The position numbers and the translations under genes were made by a program. Source: JBFHIJ01 sp041596515 (GTDB lineage Bacteria > Bacteroidota > Ignavibacteria > Kapaibacteriales > UBA2268). Taken from it: DNA of 64,000 nucleotides. Shown in pieces: positions 37,090-46,324 of the stretch. The notes beneath the pieces were generated by a model. The model was not told the DNA's origin. It saw only the letters and a list, made by a program, of their open reading frames with translations, and did not search any database. Location of the stretch: the NCBI GenBank assembly GCA_041596515.1, contig JBFHIJ010000004.1, positions 62,001 to 126,000 on the forward strand, given 5' to 3'. How positions within the stretch are numbered: position 1 is the stretch's first letter; every line of letters starts with the position of its first letter.

Positions 37090-38973
37090 TTGAATCTATT
37101 TAAAAATATCAAAAAAGCTTTAAAAATTGAAAAGAAAGTTCTTTTCAAAAAGTTTTTTAAAAAAATAATTAGCACTTTTACCTCTAAATTGTCTGAGGCG
37201 AAAGATAGGAAGAACTCTACATATATCCATTGGAGTGATTTAGAGTTTATACCACTTAAAATATCGTTAAATAGTTGCTTGGAACCTGAAAGTGATTTTA
37301 TCGATAATCTTCTACATAATAAAATTAATGTGTTTGGTCATACAGCTGATTTAGTTACTAAAGCAAAGTCTTTACCTTTCCCGAGTAAGTCAATATATCA
37401 ATCTCTGAATCTACTTTATCAAAAAACAGATACGATAATAGATTGGGATAATGATTACATTAGTGGAAACAGATGGAATTCTACTGCATGGTATAAAAAT
37501 ATAAAATATGGCAAAGATGATGGTGCAGATATTAAAGTTCCATGGGAAATTGGCAGATTGCAATTTTTGCTCCCGTTAGCAATTCATGGATTTAATAATA
37601 ATTCTTCACAAGAGCAAAATAAAGTTAAGAGTTATCTGATAGATTTTATAATTGCTAATCCTCCAAGATTTGGTACTCAATGGATGACATCAATGGATGT
37701 TGCAATTAGAGCGATTAATCTAATACTTGTTTTGAGTTTCTACAAGCAGAATGGTATTCAACTGCTTAATGCAGCTGAACAAGACATAGTATATAGTTAT
37801 ATCTTACAACATGGTCTTCATATTGAGAGTAATTTGGAATTTAGCCAAGGTATGAGAGGGAATCACTACTTTGCAAATATTATTGGAGTTTTAGCTTGTG
37901 CTTTCTTTATTAATCAATATCCTAATAAGGAAAATACTATAGTAAAATATATAAATGAATTATCAAAAGAAGTAGATTATCAGTTCAATAAAGATAATTT
38001 AAATTTCGAGGCTTCAATACCATATCATTTCTTTGTTCTCGAAATGCTCAACTTCGCTATTCAAATATTTTCTAATTATCCAGAACAGATCTCGAATAAT
38101 CTGAAGACAAAAGTTCAGCACATTCAAAAAACTTATAATAATATTCTAAAAGTATCTCATAAAATACTGCTCACTGGTAATTATATACCACAAATTGGCG
38201 ATAATGATAGTGGCTACTTGTATAATTATTTACCCACGAGCGATATAGATAAGATAAAACAACATATTATTCAAAGATTCGGATTGGAATCTGAAATAAC
38301 ACAGTTTGAACATTTTATTGACTCGGGTATATATATTAACAAATCATATTGTTATGATTTTATTATGCGATGTGGTAAAATTGGACAAAATGGAAAAGGC
38401 GGACACGACCATAACGATCATACTTCTTTTGAGCTTTTGGTAGAAGGAATTCCTTTTATAGTAGATGCAGGAACTTATAATTATACTGGGTACCATAGTG
38501 AAAGAAATAAATATAGATCTTCGTTTCTACATAATACTTTTATTATGAAAGGTGAGGAACAAAATCTTTTTGACACAGGCTGTAAAGACGATTTGTTTTG
38601 GCTATCAGAAGTTAGAACCAACAGTAAACTTATAGAAGCAAATAGTAAACAAGTTACAGCGACGCATGAAGCATTCAATTCATTATGCATGCGCAAAATT
38701 AGTTTTACGGACAAAATTATCTCTTGTAGTGATACAATCGAAATATCTGGCGATAAATCTTTAAGATTTTATTTTGCACCGGGCGTAAAGATAAATAAAA
38801 CAGATTCTCATTACTATCTAACTCATAAAGACAGAACAATTATTATCAAATGTATCAATATTGGAAAAGTACAAGAATATCAATATTCTAAAAGCTATCT
38901 CCAAAAAGAAAATGCTTTATTTTTAGAATTTGAAACACACGAAAAAAATATAGAATGGAAAATAGAACTTTAG
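37090..38973 (+). CDS. Heparinase II/III family polysaccharide lyase-like protein
   Basis: 627 residues, apparently TTG-initiated (no ATG until residue 193). The N-terminal alpha/alpha-toroid region (about 120-400) has WEIGRLQFLLPLAIHG and GMRGNHYFANIIGV. The C-terminal beta-sandwich has HDHNDH (439-444) and PFIVDAGTYNYTGY, the heparinase II/III fold of PL12/15/17/21-type enzymes acting on uronic-acid-containing glycans. There is no signal peptide, and the N-terminus is Lys-rich. Placed 7 bases before a Wzx-like flippase gene, it fits a capsule/exopolysaccharide assembly locus rather than catabolism. Confidence 0.85.
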   Translation: MNLFKNIKKALKIEKKVLFKKFFKKIISTFTSKLSEAKDRKNSTYIHWSDLEFIPLKISLNSCLEPESDFIDNLLHNKINVFGHTADLVTKAKSLPFPSKSIYQSLNLLYQKTDTIIDWDNDYISGNRWNSTAWYKNIKYGKDDGADIKVPWEIGRLQFLLPLAIHGFNNNSSQEQNKVKSYLIDFIIANPPRFGTQWMTSMDVAIRAINLILVLSFYKQNGIQLLNAAEQDIVYSYILQHGLHIESNLEFSQGMRGNHYFANIIGVLACAFFINQYPNKENTIVKYINELSKEVDYQFNKDNLNFEASIPYHFFVLEMLNFAIQIFSNYPEQISNNLKTKVQHIQKTYNNILKVSHKILLTGNYIPQIGDNDSGYLYNYLPTSDIDKIKQHIIQRFGLESEITQFEHFIDSGIYINKSYCYDFIMRCGKIGQNGKGGHDHNDHTSFELLVEGIPFIVDAGTYNYTGYHSERNKYRSSFLHNTFIMKGEEQNLFDTGCKDDLFWLSEVRTNSKLIEANSKQVTATHEAFNSLCMRKISFTDKIISCSDTIEISGDKSLRFYFAPGVKINKTDSHYYLTHKDRTIIIKCINIGKVQEYQYSKSYLQKENALFLEFETHEKNIEWKIEL

Positions 38974-38980
38974 GAATACT

Positions 38981-40348
38981 ATGAAAATCACCGGCAATAT
39001 TGACAAAGTGGCTTGGACATTATTAGATAAAGGTACGTTTGTATTATTCGCGATAGCAGTAATTAAAATAATTATGAGTTCCATTTCTGTATCAGATTGG
39101 GGGGTATTTAGTCAGCTTATTTCTATTAATACATTCATATTTGTAATTATTGATAGCTTAGCACTCCAAAGTGTAATTCAATATGGTCAGGAGGAAAAAA
39201 CCGCCCCATTTGTAAATACTATTTCAATGAGTATTTTACTGTCATTAGCTTTATTAATTTCCATACCTGCAAGCATATTTAAAGAAGAAATTGCTTGGGT
39301 TATGCAGGAAGATAGATATATCACTATATTGTCTTTGCTACCATTAATGATTTTCTCTATGATACCCAGATTTTTTAGCATCAAATTTCTATATAGAGAC
39401 TTGGAATACAAAAAGCTGTTTTTTACTAACTTAAGCTATTTTGGGGCTATCACCATTAGCATAGTTGCAATTAAAACATCTGTATTTTCTGATTTATCTG
39501 CAATTTTTAATGATAATATATTGTTTGACATAGATTCGTTATTTGATATATATTTGTATTCAGCTTTATTTAGTTCTTTGATTGGTTATCTATTTACGTA
39601 TAAAAGTTGGAAGTTTTCTTTGATAAAAAGTATACCAATCAAGACAATACTTAACTTCAACACTCCAATAGCAATAAGTTCAATATTGCATTCAGTGCCG
39701 AAATTATTAGATACATTGATTATACAATTCACTTTAGGTGGAAATATCGGAGCTCAGGTTGCCGGAATTTATAGTGGTGCTAAGATATTGATGAGAGGAT
39801 TTGAAGATTTAACATCAGCTATATATGGCATTATTTATCCATTGTCTCGTAAATACATAGCCAGAGGTGAACTTGATAATGCAAAAGTACTTATCACTAA
39901 AGCAATTTCCTATATGTTCTTATTTTTTATCGTAATCTCTATAGTTTTATATTCAGGAGTGCTCGATACACTAATTAATGTCATCCTCCCGGCAAAATAT
40001 AAAATAGAATCTAATTTGATTGATATACTGACTTCTTTCAAAATATTAGTCATAGCAGGTATAGCACTGCCTTTTACAACTATTGCAGGACTAATAAATG
40101 CAGATGAAAAACCAATAGTAGTTGCTAAAATTACAGGGGTATCTGTAACTCTGTCATCTTTGCTATTTCTTATTTTAGGATACTTGGGCTTTACACAGTT
40201 AATTCCACTTGGGTTAGTTATGTTTTATGTTTCGATAGCCTTAAGTTATATCTTTTATGCTAGAAAATACTATGATATTCAGCTTAAAGAATATCTAAGA
40301 GCTTTGCATGATACATCTTCCTTCATCAAAAATAAGAGCCATTTATAA
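38981..40348 (+). CDS. Oligosaccharide flippase (Wzx/MATE-like, polysaccharide export)
   Basis: 455 residues with 12 or more hydrophobic helices and few charges, the pattern of the MVF/PST superfamily (Wzx, O-antigen flippase). The LDKGTFVLFAIAVI and SDWGVFSQLISI regions are typical of Polysacc_synt proteins. It should translocate lipid-linked oligosaccharide repeats across the inner membrane. It follows the heparinase-like gene by 7 bases. No glycosyltransferase is in the window, so this is a small or split polysaccharide locus. Confidence 0.85.
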   Translation: MKITGNIDKVAWTLLDKGTFVLFAIAVIKIIMSSISVSDWGVFSQLISINTFIFVIIDSLALQSVIQYGQEEKTAPFVNTISMSILLSLALLISIPASIFKEEIAWVMQEDRYITILSLLPLMIFSMIPRFFSIKFLYRDLEYKKLFFTNLSYFGAITISIVAIKTSVFSDLSAIFNDNILFDIDSLFDIYLYSALFSSLIGYLFTYKSWKFSLIKSIPIKTILNFNTPIAISSILHSVPKLLDTLIIQFTLGGNIGAQVAGIYSGAKILMRGFEDLTSAIYGIIYPLSRKYIARGELDNAKVLITKAISYMFLFFIVISIVLYSGVLDTLINVILPAKYKIESNLIDILTSFKILVIAGIALPFTTIAGLINADEKPIVVAKITGVSVTLSSLLFLILGYLGFTQLIPLGLVMFYVSIALSYIFYARKYYDIQLKEYLRALHDTSSFIKNKSHL

Positions 40349-40397
40349 CAAATATTTATTATATTAGTCTCTAAATATATAATCTAATGGAGACGAT

Positions 40398-43300
40398 ATG
40401 AAATATATATACGCACTTATTTCTCTTATTTTCCTGCAAGTTAGTCTATTTTCGAGTCCTGAGTCAATTTGGGAATTTGATTCGGATGATTCCTTTATCG
40501 TAAAACGTAGTGTTTTAGAATATTACCACAATCAAGATAGCGATACACAAATATCAGAATCTATGATTATAGAGTCTAATGAGTATAAACTGATACTCGA
40601 AAAGAGTGATTTTGATATTTCGAATACTATATTCAAGACAAATCACAAAGCTGAATTTAATTTTGGAGATGCTCTTTTTTTAGAAGGATACATTGCAGAA
40701 ATTCCTAATTCTATCATATCAATAACAATATTTAATGATAATGTTTTTGGTTTTTTAGAATTGGGCGATAATGTATATACAATCAACAAAATAGGAAAAT
40801 ATAAATACAAAATTATAAAAGTTGACGAAACACAAAATCCACTTAAAGAATTTTGTAATACTGACAATCTTGAAGAAAATATAATTTTTGAAGAAGAAAT
40901 ATTACACATTTATAACTCTTCAAATTTTAATAAAGATAAAAATAATAATGATACCAAATTATCTTATAAACGAACTGTAAATGTGGCTTTAGATTGTGAT
41001 CATGAGTTTTATAATCTGCTAGGGAATGATAGCATTTACGTAGTTCAATATGCTTTAGGCTTATGGGCATCAGTTAATGCTATTTATAATCGAGATGCAA
41101 ATGTTCATATTGCTGTTCCATATATAAATGTTTGGACTTCACAAGATCCATTTACAGCCTCAACTGCCAATTCACTTTTAAACCAATTTAAAGAATATTG
41201 GAAGACAAATTCTCCTTATGATGATAGATCTGTTGCATCATTGTTATCAGGGCACGTTGGGCAAGGTGGATTAGCTTGGGTAGGTAAGCTTTGTAATGAA
41301 TTTTGGGGCTACTCGTTTATGAGTTTGTATGGCAATTATTCTTATCCAAGCATGGATTACTATTGGGATTTGCATGTAACAACTCATGAATTGGGACACA
41401 ATATTGGTCTTTTACATACTCATAATTGCTCTTGGAATCCTCCTATAGATTCATGCTATACTCCTGAAAATGGAGATTGTTTTGTACAAACAGTTCCCAC
41501 TGAAGGTACGATTATGAGTTATTGCCATTTAAAATCCGGAGCATCAGTAAACTTGCATTTTCATGACCGATGTGTTCCGATTATTCAAGCAGCTATAAAT
41601 CAAGCTTTATGCACTCCAAATACAGAGCCGCCAACTTTAGATATTCCTGAAGAGTATATCACTTGCAATAATTCATTATTAGAAATTGGAGGGGTAGCCA
41701 TTGGTGGAACACCTCCATATACTTATGAATGGGTACAAGGAACATATATACATACTTTTGATTCCTGCTATACATTAGTGAGTCCTAAACAAACAAATCA
41801 ATATATATTAAGAGTGAGAGATGCCAATAATCTTGAGGCATTTGATTCTACTATTGTCAATGTGCTTGACGCACCTACCGCACAAATCAACGGACCAAAT
41901 TCTGTATGCGAAAATTCATATAATGATTTCCATACTATTTTCAATCAAAACTATTCTTATAAATGGTATATGGATGGTGCAGAAATGATTGATCCTGATA
42001 CTTCAAACTACGTTAGAGTACGTTGGAGTGAAGCAGGTATTAAACAAATTAAAGTAGTCGTGAGACAAAGAAATGGGATTTGTGTAGACTCATCAGAAAT
42101 AAAGGTTGAAGTTTTAGAAATGGGGATTGAGCCTATACAAGGAAATGATACAGTTTGTCAATATTCTAAACTTGTATACACTACTAATCCGAACTTAGAT
42201 TTAATGTACTTTTGGAAAGCATTTGGAGCAAAGATAAAAATACTAAATAACGACAACTGTACAATTCAATTTGATACCCTTGGTACTTCAACTCTAAGAT
42301 TATTTGCAGAAAATGCAGTCACAGGTTGCATAGATTCGACTGATTTTGAAGTAGTTGTTCGTCCTCAGCCAATAGCATTTATTGAATCACAAGATACCGT
42401 ATGTGAATATTCAGAAGTTGTAGTTACAACACCTATGCCAGAATATGAAGTACATAATACTTGGTCTATTACAAATGGAGACATTATATCCGCAAATGAC
42501 TCAACGCTTATATTTACTACTGAATCTGCAGGAATAATTATTATAGGGTTGCAATCTGAAAATAGTGATAATTCATGCAGTGACAGCACAAATAAAACAA
42601 TAGAGGTATTTAAACCTGAAGCTCCTGAAATATTTGGCGTTCCACAAGAAATCTGCGTTAATGAAGAAATAAATTTGAGCACTGCTCCTTTAGATAATTA
42701 TAATTATGAATGGTCTGCAACTGCTGCAGAAATAATATCTCAAGAGGGTGAGAAATGTGTACTTAAGTTCTTGGAATCCGGTACACAAACAGTAATGATG
42801 ATTATAGAGCATAAATCCTCTGGTTGTAAAGATACTTCTTATGCAACTATTGAAGTGCTTCAAGGTCCTTCTGTCCCTGCAGTTGAAGGTTTATATACAG
42901 TTTGTAAGAATTCAACAAATCAATATAAAACAGTTCTAAATAATAAAGTTATTTATCAATGGTATGCTACAGGAGGAACTATAGTAGGTAAAGATAATGG
43001 ATTTTTTGTAGAAGTTAAGTGGAATGATGATAATCCTACCCTTCTTTTGGAAATAGAGAGCCCTACAACTGGTTGCAAATCAAATATGTCGTTTCCTATT
43101 TCATATCATAATGAACCTAATTACGCAATAGATGGCAGTTTTTATGTCTGTGATTATACTAAAGAATACAAGTATTCTATAAATAAAAATACTAATTTTG
43201 ACTTAGATATAAATACGACTGGTGGTACTATTACAAGTCAAACCAGCGACTCCTTCATCATAAAATGGGATGAAAATGTAGATGACTTATCCATAGATCT

Positions 43301-44579
43301 TGAATTCCTTGACAATGAGTATGGCTGTGTTTACAATTATACATATCCTGTCAGCTCACAAATAGAGAATGTTTACTATATAGAGGGTACAGATAGCGTT
43401 TGCTATTTACAGGCAGCAAATTTCACTCTAAATAATTTGAATGGAATTGCAAGCATTGATTGGTACTTCAATGATGATTATGTTGGAAGCAATTTAAATC
43501 TCGATTTAACAACTGCTTCAGATGGAAATCTACGTGCAGAACTTATTTTTAAAAATGCATGTAGTGCTACATTGCAAAAAGATATTTTTATAGACAATAA
43601 TTCAGGTAGCATAAATATTTTAGGTCCTGCTAATTCTTGTATTGAATGTATAGAAGAGTATGAGATTATTACCTCACCTAAACATTTCTCTTATTCACTT
43701 TATGTAGAGGGTGGGGATATAACTAAACGAAATGGTGATTACGTCCAAGTGAAATGGGGAGATGGTGATGCCGGAACAATAAATGTAACAACAAGTTTCG
43801 ACTCTAACACGTGCACAGCTGAGAATACTTTAGATGTTGCTATAAATTCAATACCTGATTTAGAATTTGATGTGTCTTATAATAATTGTAAAAATGATAC
43901 AATTGTCTTATCAACCGGTAGTTTGAATTATGAAGTCGTATGGCAATCAAACGATTTATATATTGATAAACCTTACAATCATAAAACATTTGCTATTTGT
44001 TATACCTTGGGAGTTATAGATATAACACTTTTTAAATATTTAGAAGATGATAGCTACAAAGACAGCTTATCTCTACCAATATTTGTGGCAGACAAGCCCG
44101 CCACTCCTTCTATTTATATAGAAAATTCAAATATTGCCAAATCTTCAGATTGTCACACTGATGACAATCAAAATTGTGCTATTCAATGGTATTTTGATGG
44201 TAAGCCAATTGAAAATGCTACTGATTTAACTTTAATACTTACAAATACCGGTAATTACAAAGTGGAGCATATTTCAGAATATATGTGTTCAACTTTCTCA
44301 GAGCCATACTATTATCAAAATACTGCAATAGAGGATGATAACAACGCTAAAAACATGCTGTTATTTCCTAATCCAACTTCCGGGACTATTTCTATTGTTT
44401 CGCCTGAACTTATAGAAAATATTGTTATCTATAATTCTTTGGGTGACAAAGTATTTGCAACAAACAATAAGACAATGGCTTATAAACATAACTTAGATTT
44501 ACATGATTTATCCTCGGGTATTTATTATATTAGCATAAATCATAGTAAGTATCGAGAATCATTTATACTACAGAAATGA
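40398..44579 (+). CDS. Secreted metzincin protease with PKD-like repeats and T9SS sorting domain
   Basis: 1393 residues. After a signal peptide and propeptide, a reprolysin-like catalytic domain contains the zinc motif HELGHNIGLLHTH (His330, Glu331, His334, His340) and a Met-turn EGTIMSYCH. Nine PKD-like repeats (about 495-1245; see repeat feature) follow. The C-terminal 75 residues (LLFPNPTSGTISI ... LSSGIYYISI) are a T9SS sorting domain. This is very likely a surface-displayed or released metalloprotease. GGAGACGAT precedes the ATG. The stop overlaps the downstream TrmH-type gene by 4 bases (ATGA). Confidence 0.88.
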   Translation: MKYIYALISLIFLQVSLFSSPESIWEFDSDDSFIVKRSVLEYYHNQDSDTQISESMIIESNEYKLILEKSDFDISNTIFKTNHKAEFNFGDALFLEGYIAEIPNSIISITIFNDNVFGFLELGDNVYTINKIGKYKYKIIKVDETQNPLKEFCNTDNLEENIIFEEEILHIYNSSNFNKDKNNNDTKLSYKRTVNVALDCDHEFYNLLGNDSIYVVQYALGLWASVNAIYNRDANVHIAVPYINVWTSQDPFTASTANSLLNQFKEYWKTNSPYDDRSVASLLSGHVGQGGLAWVGKLCNEFWGYSFMSLYGNYSYPSMDYYWDLHVTTHELGHNIGLLHTHNCSWNPPIDSCYTPENGDCFVQTVPTEGTIMSYCHLKSGASVNLHFHDRCVPIIQAAINQALCTPNTEPPTLDIPEEYITCNNSLLEIGGVAIGGTPPYTYEWVQGTYIHTFDSCYTLVSPKQTNQYILRVRDANNLEAFDSTIVNVLDAPTAQINGPNSVCENSYNDFHTIFNQNYSYKWYMDGAEMIDPDTSNYVRVRWSEAGIKQIKVVVRQRNGICVDSSEIKVEVLEMGIEPIQGNDTVCQYSKLVYTTNPNLDLMYFWKAFGAKIKILNNDNCTIQFDTLGTSTLRLFAENAVTGCIDSTDFEVVVRPQPIAFIESQDTVCEYSEVVVTTPMPEYEVHNTWSITNGDIISANDSTLIFTTESAGIIIIGLQSENSDNSCSDSTNKTIEVFKPEAPEIFGVPQEICVNEEINLSTAPLDNYNYEWSATAAEIISQEGEKCVLKFLESGTQTVMMIIEHKSSGCKDTSYATIEVLQGPSVPAVEGLYTVCKNSTNQYKTVLNNKVIYQWYATGGTIVGKDNGFFVEVKWNDDNPTLLLEIESPTTGCKSNMSFPISYHNEPNYAIDGSFYVCDYTKEYKYSINKNTNFDLDINTTGGTITSQTSDSFIIKWDENVDDLSIDLEFLDNEYGCVYNYTYPVSSQIENVYYIEGTDSVCYLQAANFTLNNLNGIASIDWYFNDDYVGSNLNLDLTTASDGNLRAELIFKNACSATLQKDIFIDNNSGSINILGPANSCIECIEEYEIITSPKHFSYSLYVEGGDITKRNGDYVQVKWGDGDAGTINVTTSFDSNTCTAENTLDVAINSIPDLEFDVSYNNCKNDTIVLSTGSLNYEVVWQSNDLYIDKPYNHKTFAICYTLGVIDITLFKYLEDDSYKDSLSLPIFVADKPATPSIYIENSNIAKSSDCHTDDNQNCAIQWYFDGKPIENATDLTLILTNTGNYKVEHISEYMCSTFSEPYYYQNTAIEDDNNAKNMLLFPNPTSGTISIVSPELIENIVIYNSLGDKVFATNNKTMAYKHNLDLHDLSSGIYYISINHSKYRESFILQK
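41880..44130 (+). repeat. Nine PKD-like repeats of about 83 residues
   Basis: Within the metalloprotease gene, nine units start about every 250 bases (positions near 41889, 42152, 42395, 42647, 42894, 43141, 43393, 43630, 43882). Each begins with a Val/Ile/Ser-Cys motif (SVCEN, TVCQY, TVCEY, EICVN, TVCKN, YVCDY, SVCYL, SCIEC, NCKND) and later has Y-x-W-x-x-x-GG/A-x-I before a V-x-W strand. They are degenerate at DNA level, so not recently duplicated. Confidence 0.75.
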
Positions 44580-45382
44580 CAATTTATCAAATAGACAATA
44601 TTACAGATTCGCGTGTAGATTTATTTAGAAATATTAAATCTACACGCACTCTTTTATTAGAGCAAGGCAAAACAGTTTGTGAAGGACTTATTCTTTTTGA
44701 GCAAGCAATTCTTACAAAAGTCACCATAGATTGCATATTAACCACTGAAGAGTTATTCGAACAACATAAAACAAGTATACCACACGATACGGAAGTTTTC
44801 CTTGCAGATAAAGATATAATAAATACCATTGCAGGATATAAGCTTAGAAAGCCATTATTATTTGTATATAGATATTCTACTTTGTCAATAGATGAAATCT
44901 CCACGGGAAAAAATATTTTGTTCCTAAATGGTGTTATAAATTTTGAAAACGTAGGATCTATAATAAGAAATGCGATTGCTTTTGGTTTCAATAATATAAT
45001 TTATGACAGTAAGACCTGCACACCCTTTTATCCTAGATCTATAGTTGTATCCAGAGGTAGTTTGTTTCATGCTAAGATAGCAAAAGCGAAAAGTACGAGT
45101 TGTGAAACAATTAGATATTTTAAACATATTGGTTATAAGATAATCTCTATTGAAATAAGCAATAATTCAATACCTATAGACATATTTGCAGAAAATTTAA
45201 ATACAATGAATAAACACATTTTTGTATTTGGTTCTGAAGGTGGAGGTGTGGATTTAGAAATTTTAAAAATGTCAGATATAGTGGTTCATATCCCAATGGA
45301 TTTGAGTATCAATTCTTTAAATGTAGCTGCCTCAAGTGCGATTAGCCTATATATCCTGAGTAAAGCTATTGATTTCCGTTAA
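44576..45382 (+). CDS. TrmH/SpoU family RNA 2'-O-methyltransferase
   Basis: 268 residues. An N-terminal substrate-binding part (about 1-100) is followed by the SPOUT knot domain. Motif 1 is LNGVINFENVGSIIRNA, motif 2 VFGSEGGGVD and motif 3 IPMDLSINSLNVAASSAI (split over its core). It methylates 2'-hydroxyls in rRNA or tRNA with SAM; RlmB- or TrmH-like target not resolvable. The start ATG overlaps the protease stop (ATGA), so expression is coupled to an unrelated secreted protease. The 3' end overlaps the convergent DUF1858 gene by 36 bases. Confidence 0.92.
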   Translation: MTIYQIDNITDSRVDLFRNIKSTRTLLLEQGKTVCEGLILFEQAILTKVTIDCILTTEELFEQHKTSIPHDTEVFLADKDIINTIAGYKLRKPLLFVYRYSTLSIDEISTGKNILFLNGVINFENVGSIIRNAIAFGFNNIIYDSKTCTPFYPRSIVVSRGSLFHAKIAKAKSTSCETIRYFKHIGYKIISIEISNNSIPIDIFAENLNTMNKHIFVFGSEGGGVDLEILKMSDIVVHIPMDLSINSLNVAASSAISLYILSKAIDFR

Positions 45383-45562
45383 AATTAGAGAAAACTGTTT
45401 TTCTGAAAGTCCTACTCTTTTAATATTTTCACCAAGAGTTCCCCAAATAGGAGCGCCGCATTTGATACATGCAATACCATATTTCATCAAGATTTCAATA
45501 GATTGAGGGACTAATTCTACTAAATCTTCAATATAAATGTGACCATCAATTTTGTTTGCCAT
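45347..45562 (-). CDS. DUF1858 domain protein
   Basis: 71 residues. The DUF1858 core VELVPQSIEILMKYGIACIKCG contains the CxxCG pair, with a Gly-rich turn and C-terminal helix. The domain is found N-terminal to hybrid-cluster-like proteins and as stand-alone small proteins, possibly redox or metal sensing. It overlaps the upstream DUF6132 gene by 17 bases, implying cotranslation, and overlaps the convergent methylase gene by 36 bases. Confidence 0.85.
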   Translation of the reverse strand: MANKIDGHIYIEDLVELVPQSIEILMKYGIACIKCGAPIWGTLGENIKRVGLSEKQFSLILTEINSFTQDI

Positions 45563-45746
45563 CTTTTAGTCTCTTTTTGCTTGGAATAACTACAACAACT
45601 CCTGTAAAAGCACCATATAATGTGCTTATATACCAAGTCGATGTAATAGGGCAAGTACCTGAATTACAACCAATAAAATAGTAGTATGCGTAGCCTAATG
45701 CAGCACCTGCTATCATTCCAAGTAGTATTTTGTGATATGTTTTCAT
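45546..45746 (-). CDS. DUF6132 small membrane protein
   Basis: 66 residues with two membrane helices (about 5-22 and 37-54) flanking GCNSGTCPITSTWYIS, the two-cysteine motif typical of DUF6132 proteins in Bacteroidota and relatives. The Cys pair between helices suggests redox or rhodanese/sulfur chemistry at the membrane, but the function is unknown. It overlaps the DUF1858 gene, so the pair is probably a functional unit. A terminator hairpin lies between it and trxA upstream. Confidence 0.8.
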   Translation of the reverse strand: MKTYHKILLGMIAGAALGYAYYYFIGCNSGTCPITSTWYISTLYGAFTGVVVVIPSKKRLKDGKQN

Positions 45747-45753
45747 ATTGTTC

Positions 45754-45787
45754 CAAAAAAATAGAGGGGGAGACTTAAAATCTCCCC
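45754..45787 (-). terminator. Intrinsic terminator after trxA
   Basis: A 7-bp GC-rich stem GGGGAGA/TCTCCCC (45767-45773 with 45781-45787), 7-base loop. On the minus strand it is followed by CTCTATTTTTTT. It lies 18 bases past the trxA stop. Confidence 0.8.
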
Positions 45788-45805
45788 AAATTATAAAATA
45801 TTATT

Positions 45806-46165
45806 TTAGTCTTTCTCAACGCCAAGCACATCTTTTATTGCTTGCTCGAATCCTTCTTTTGGAAGAGCACCAACTGACATTTGAGGTTTGTCATTAATAG
45901 GAACAAATAAAACAGAAGGAATAGATCTTATTCCAAAAATAGAAGCAAGTTCTTGTTCTTTTTCAGTATCTATTTTATAAACATCTACTTTGCCTTCATA
46001 TTCATTTGACAATTCTTCCATTATAGGAGCTATCATTTTGCATGGCCCACACCAGTCTGCATAAAAATCAATAATGCAAGGTTTATCGCCTGCAAATTCC
46101 CATTCTTTTTTATTTTCGTAATCAAATACTTTTGACGTAAATGTTTCTTTTGTCAAAAATTCCAT
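45806..46165 (-). CDS. trxA: Thioredoxin
   Basis: 119 residues with the thioredoxin active site WCGPC (38-42), a cis-proline in IRSIPSVLFV and no signal peptide, so it is cytosolic. It reduces disulfides in ribonucleotide reductase, peroxiredoxins and others with thioredoxin reductase, which is not in the window. The slightly extended N-terminus (about 15 residues) is within family range. AAAGGTG precedes the ATG. A TTG-N19-TATTTTTG promoter and an overlapping 20-bp palindrome lie in the divergent region upstream. Confidence 0.95.
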   Translation of the reverse strand: MEFLTKETFTSKVFDYENKKEWEFAGDKPCIIDFYADWCGPCKMIAPIMEELSNEYEGKVDVYKIDTEKEQELASIFGIRSIPSVLFVPINDKPQMSVGALPKEGFEQAIKDVLGVEKD

Positions 46166-46207
46166 GGTTTCACCTTTGTGTTTGTTAAATGTTCAGATAT
46201 AAAGACG

Positions 46208-46237
46208 CAAAAATAAAAATATATTGCCATGTAGCAA
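46208..46237 (-). promoter_or_regulatory. Bacteroidota-type promoter of trxA
   Basis: On the minus strand, TTG (46235-46237), 19 bases, TATTTTTG (46208-46215), exact match to TAnnTTTG, giving a 5' leader of about 36 bases. The -33 element sits inside the palindrome at 46221-46240. Confidence 0.45.
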
Positions 46238-46240
46238 TAT
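46221..46240. promoter_or_regulatory. Palindrome between trxA and the M13 peptidase gene, possible operator
   Basis: ATATTGC-N6-GCAATAT, a perfect 7-bp inverted repeat in a divergent intergenic region, overlapping the trxA -33 element. It has the size and symmetry of a dimeric regulator site. No T run follows, so it is not a terminator. Confidence 0.35.
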
Positions 46241-46324
46241 TTATTTTCAAGTATTTTTCGTAACTTTAAGAATCTTTTCTCGTATGTTGTTGTTATGAGA
46301 TTTCATCATTATAAAGGTGTATTT

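Noticed and set aside
44576..44640. Alternative start of the TrmH-type gene further downstream
   Set aside because: The ATG overlapping the protease stop (ATGA) gives the natural length and a coupled start.
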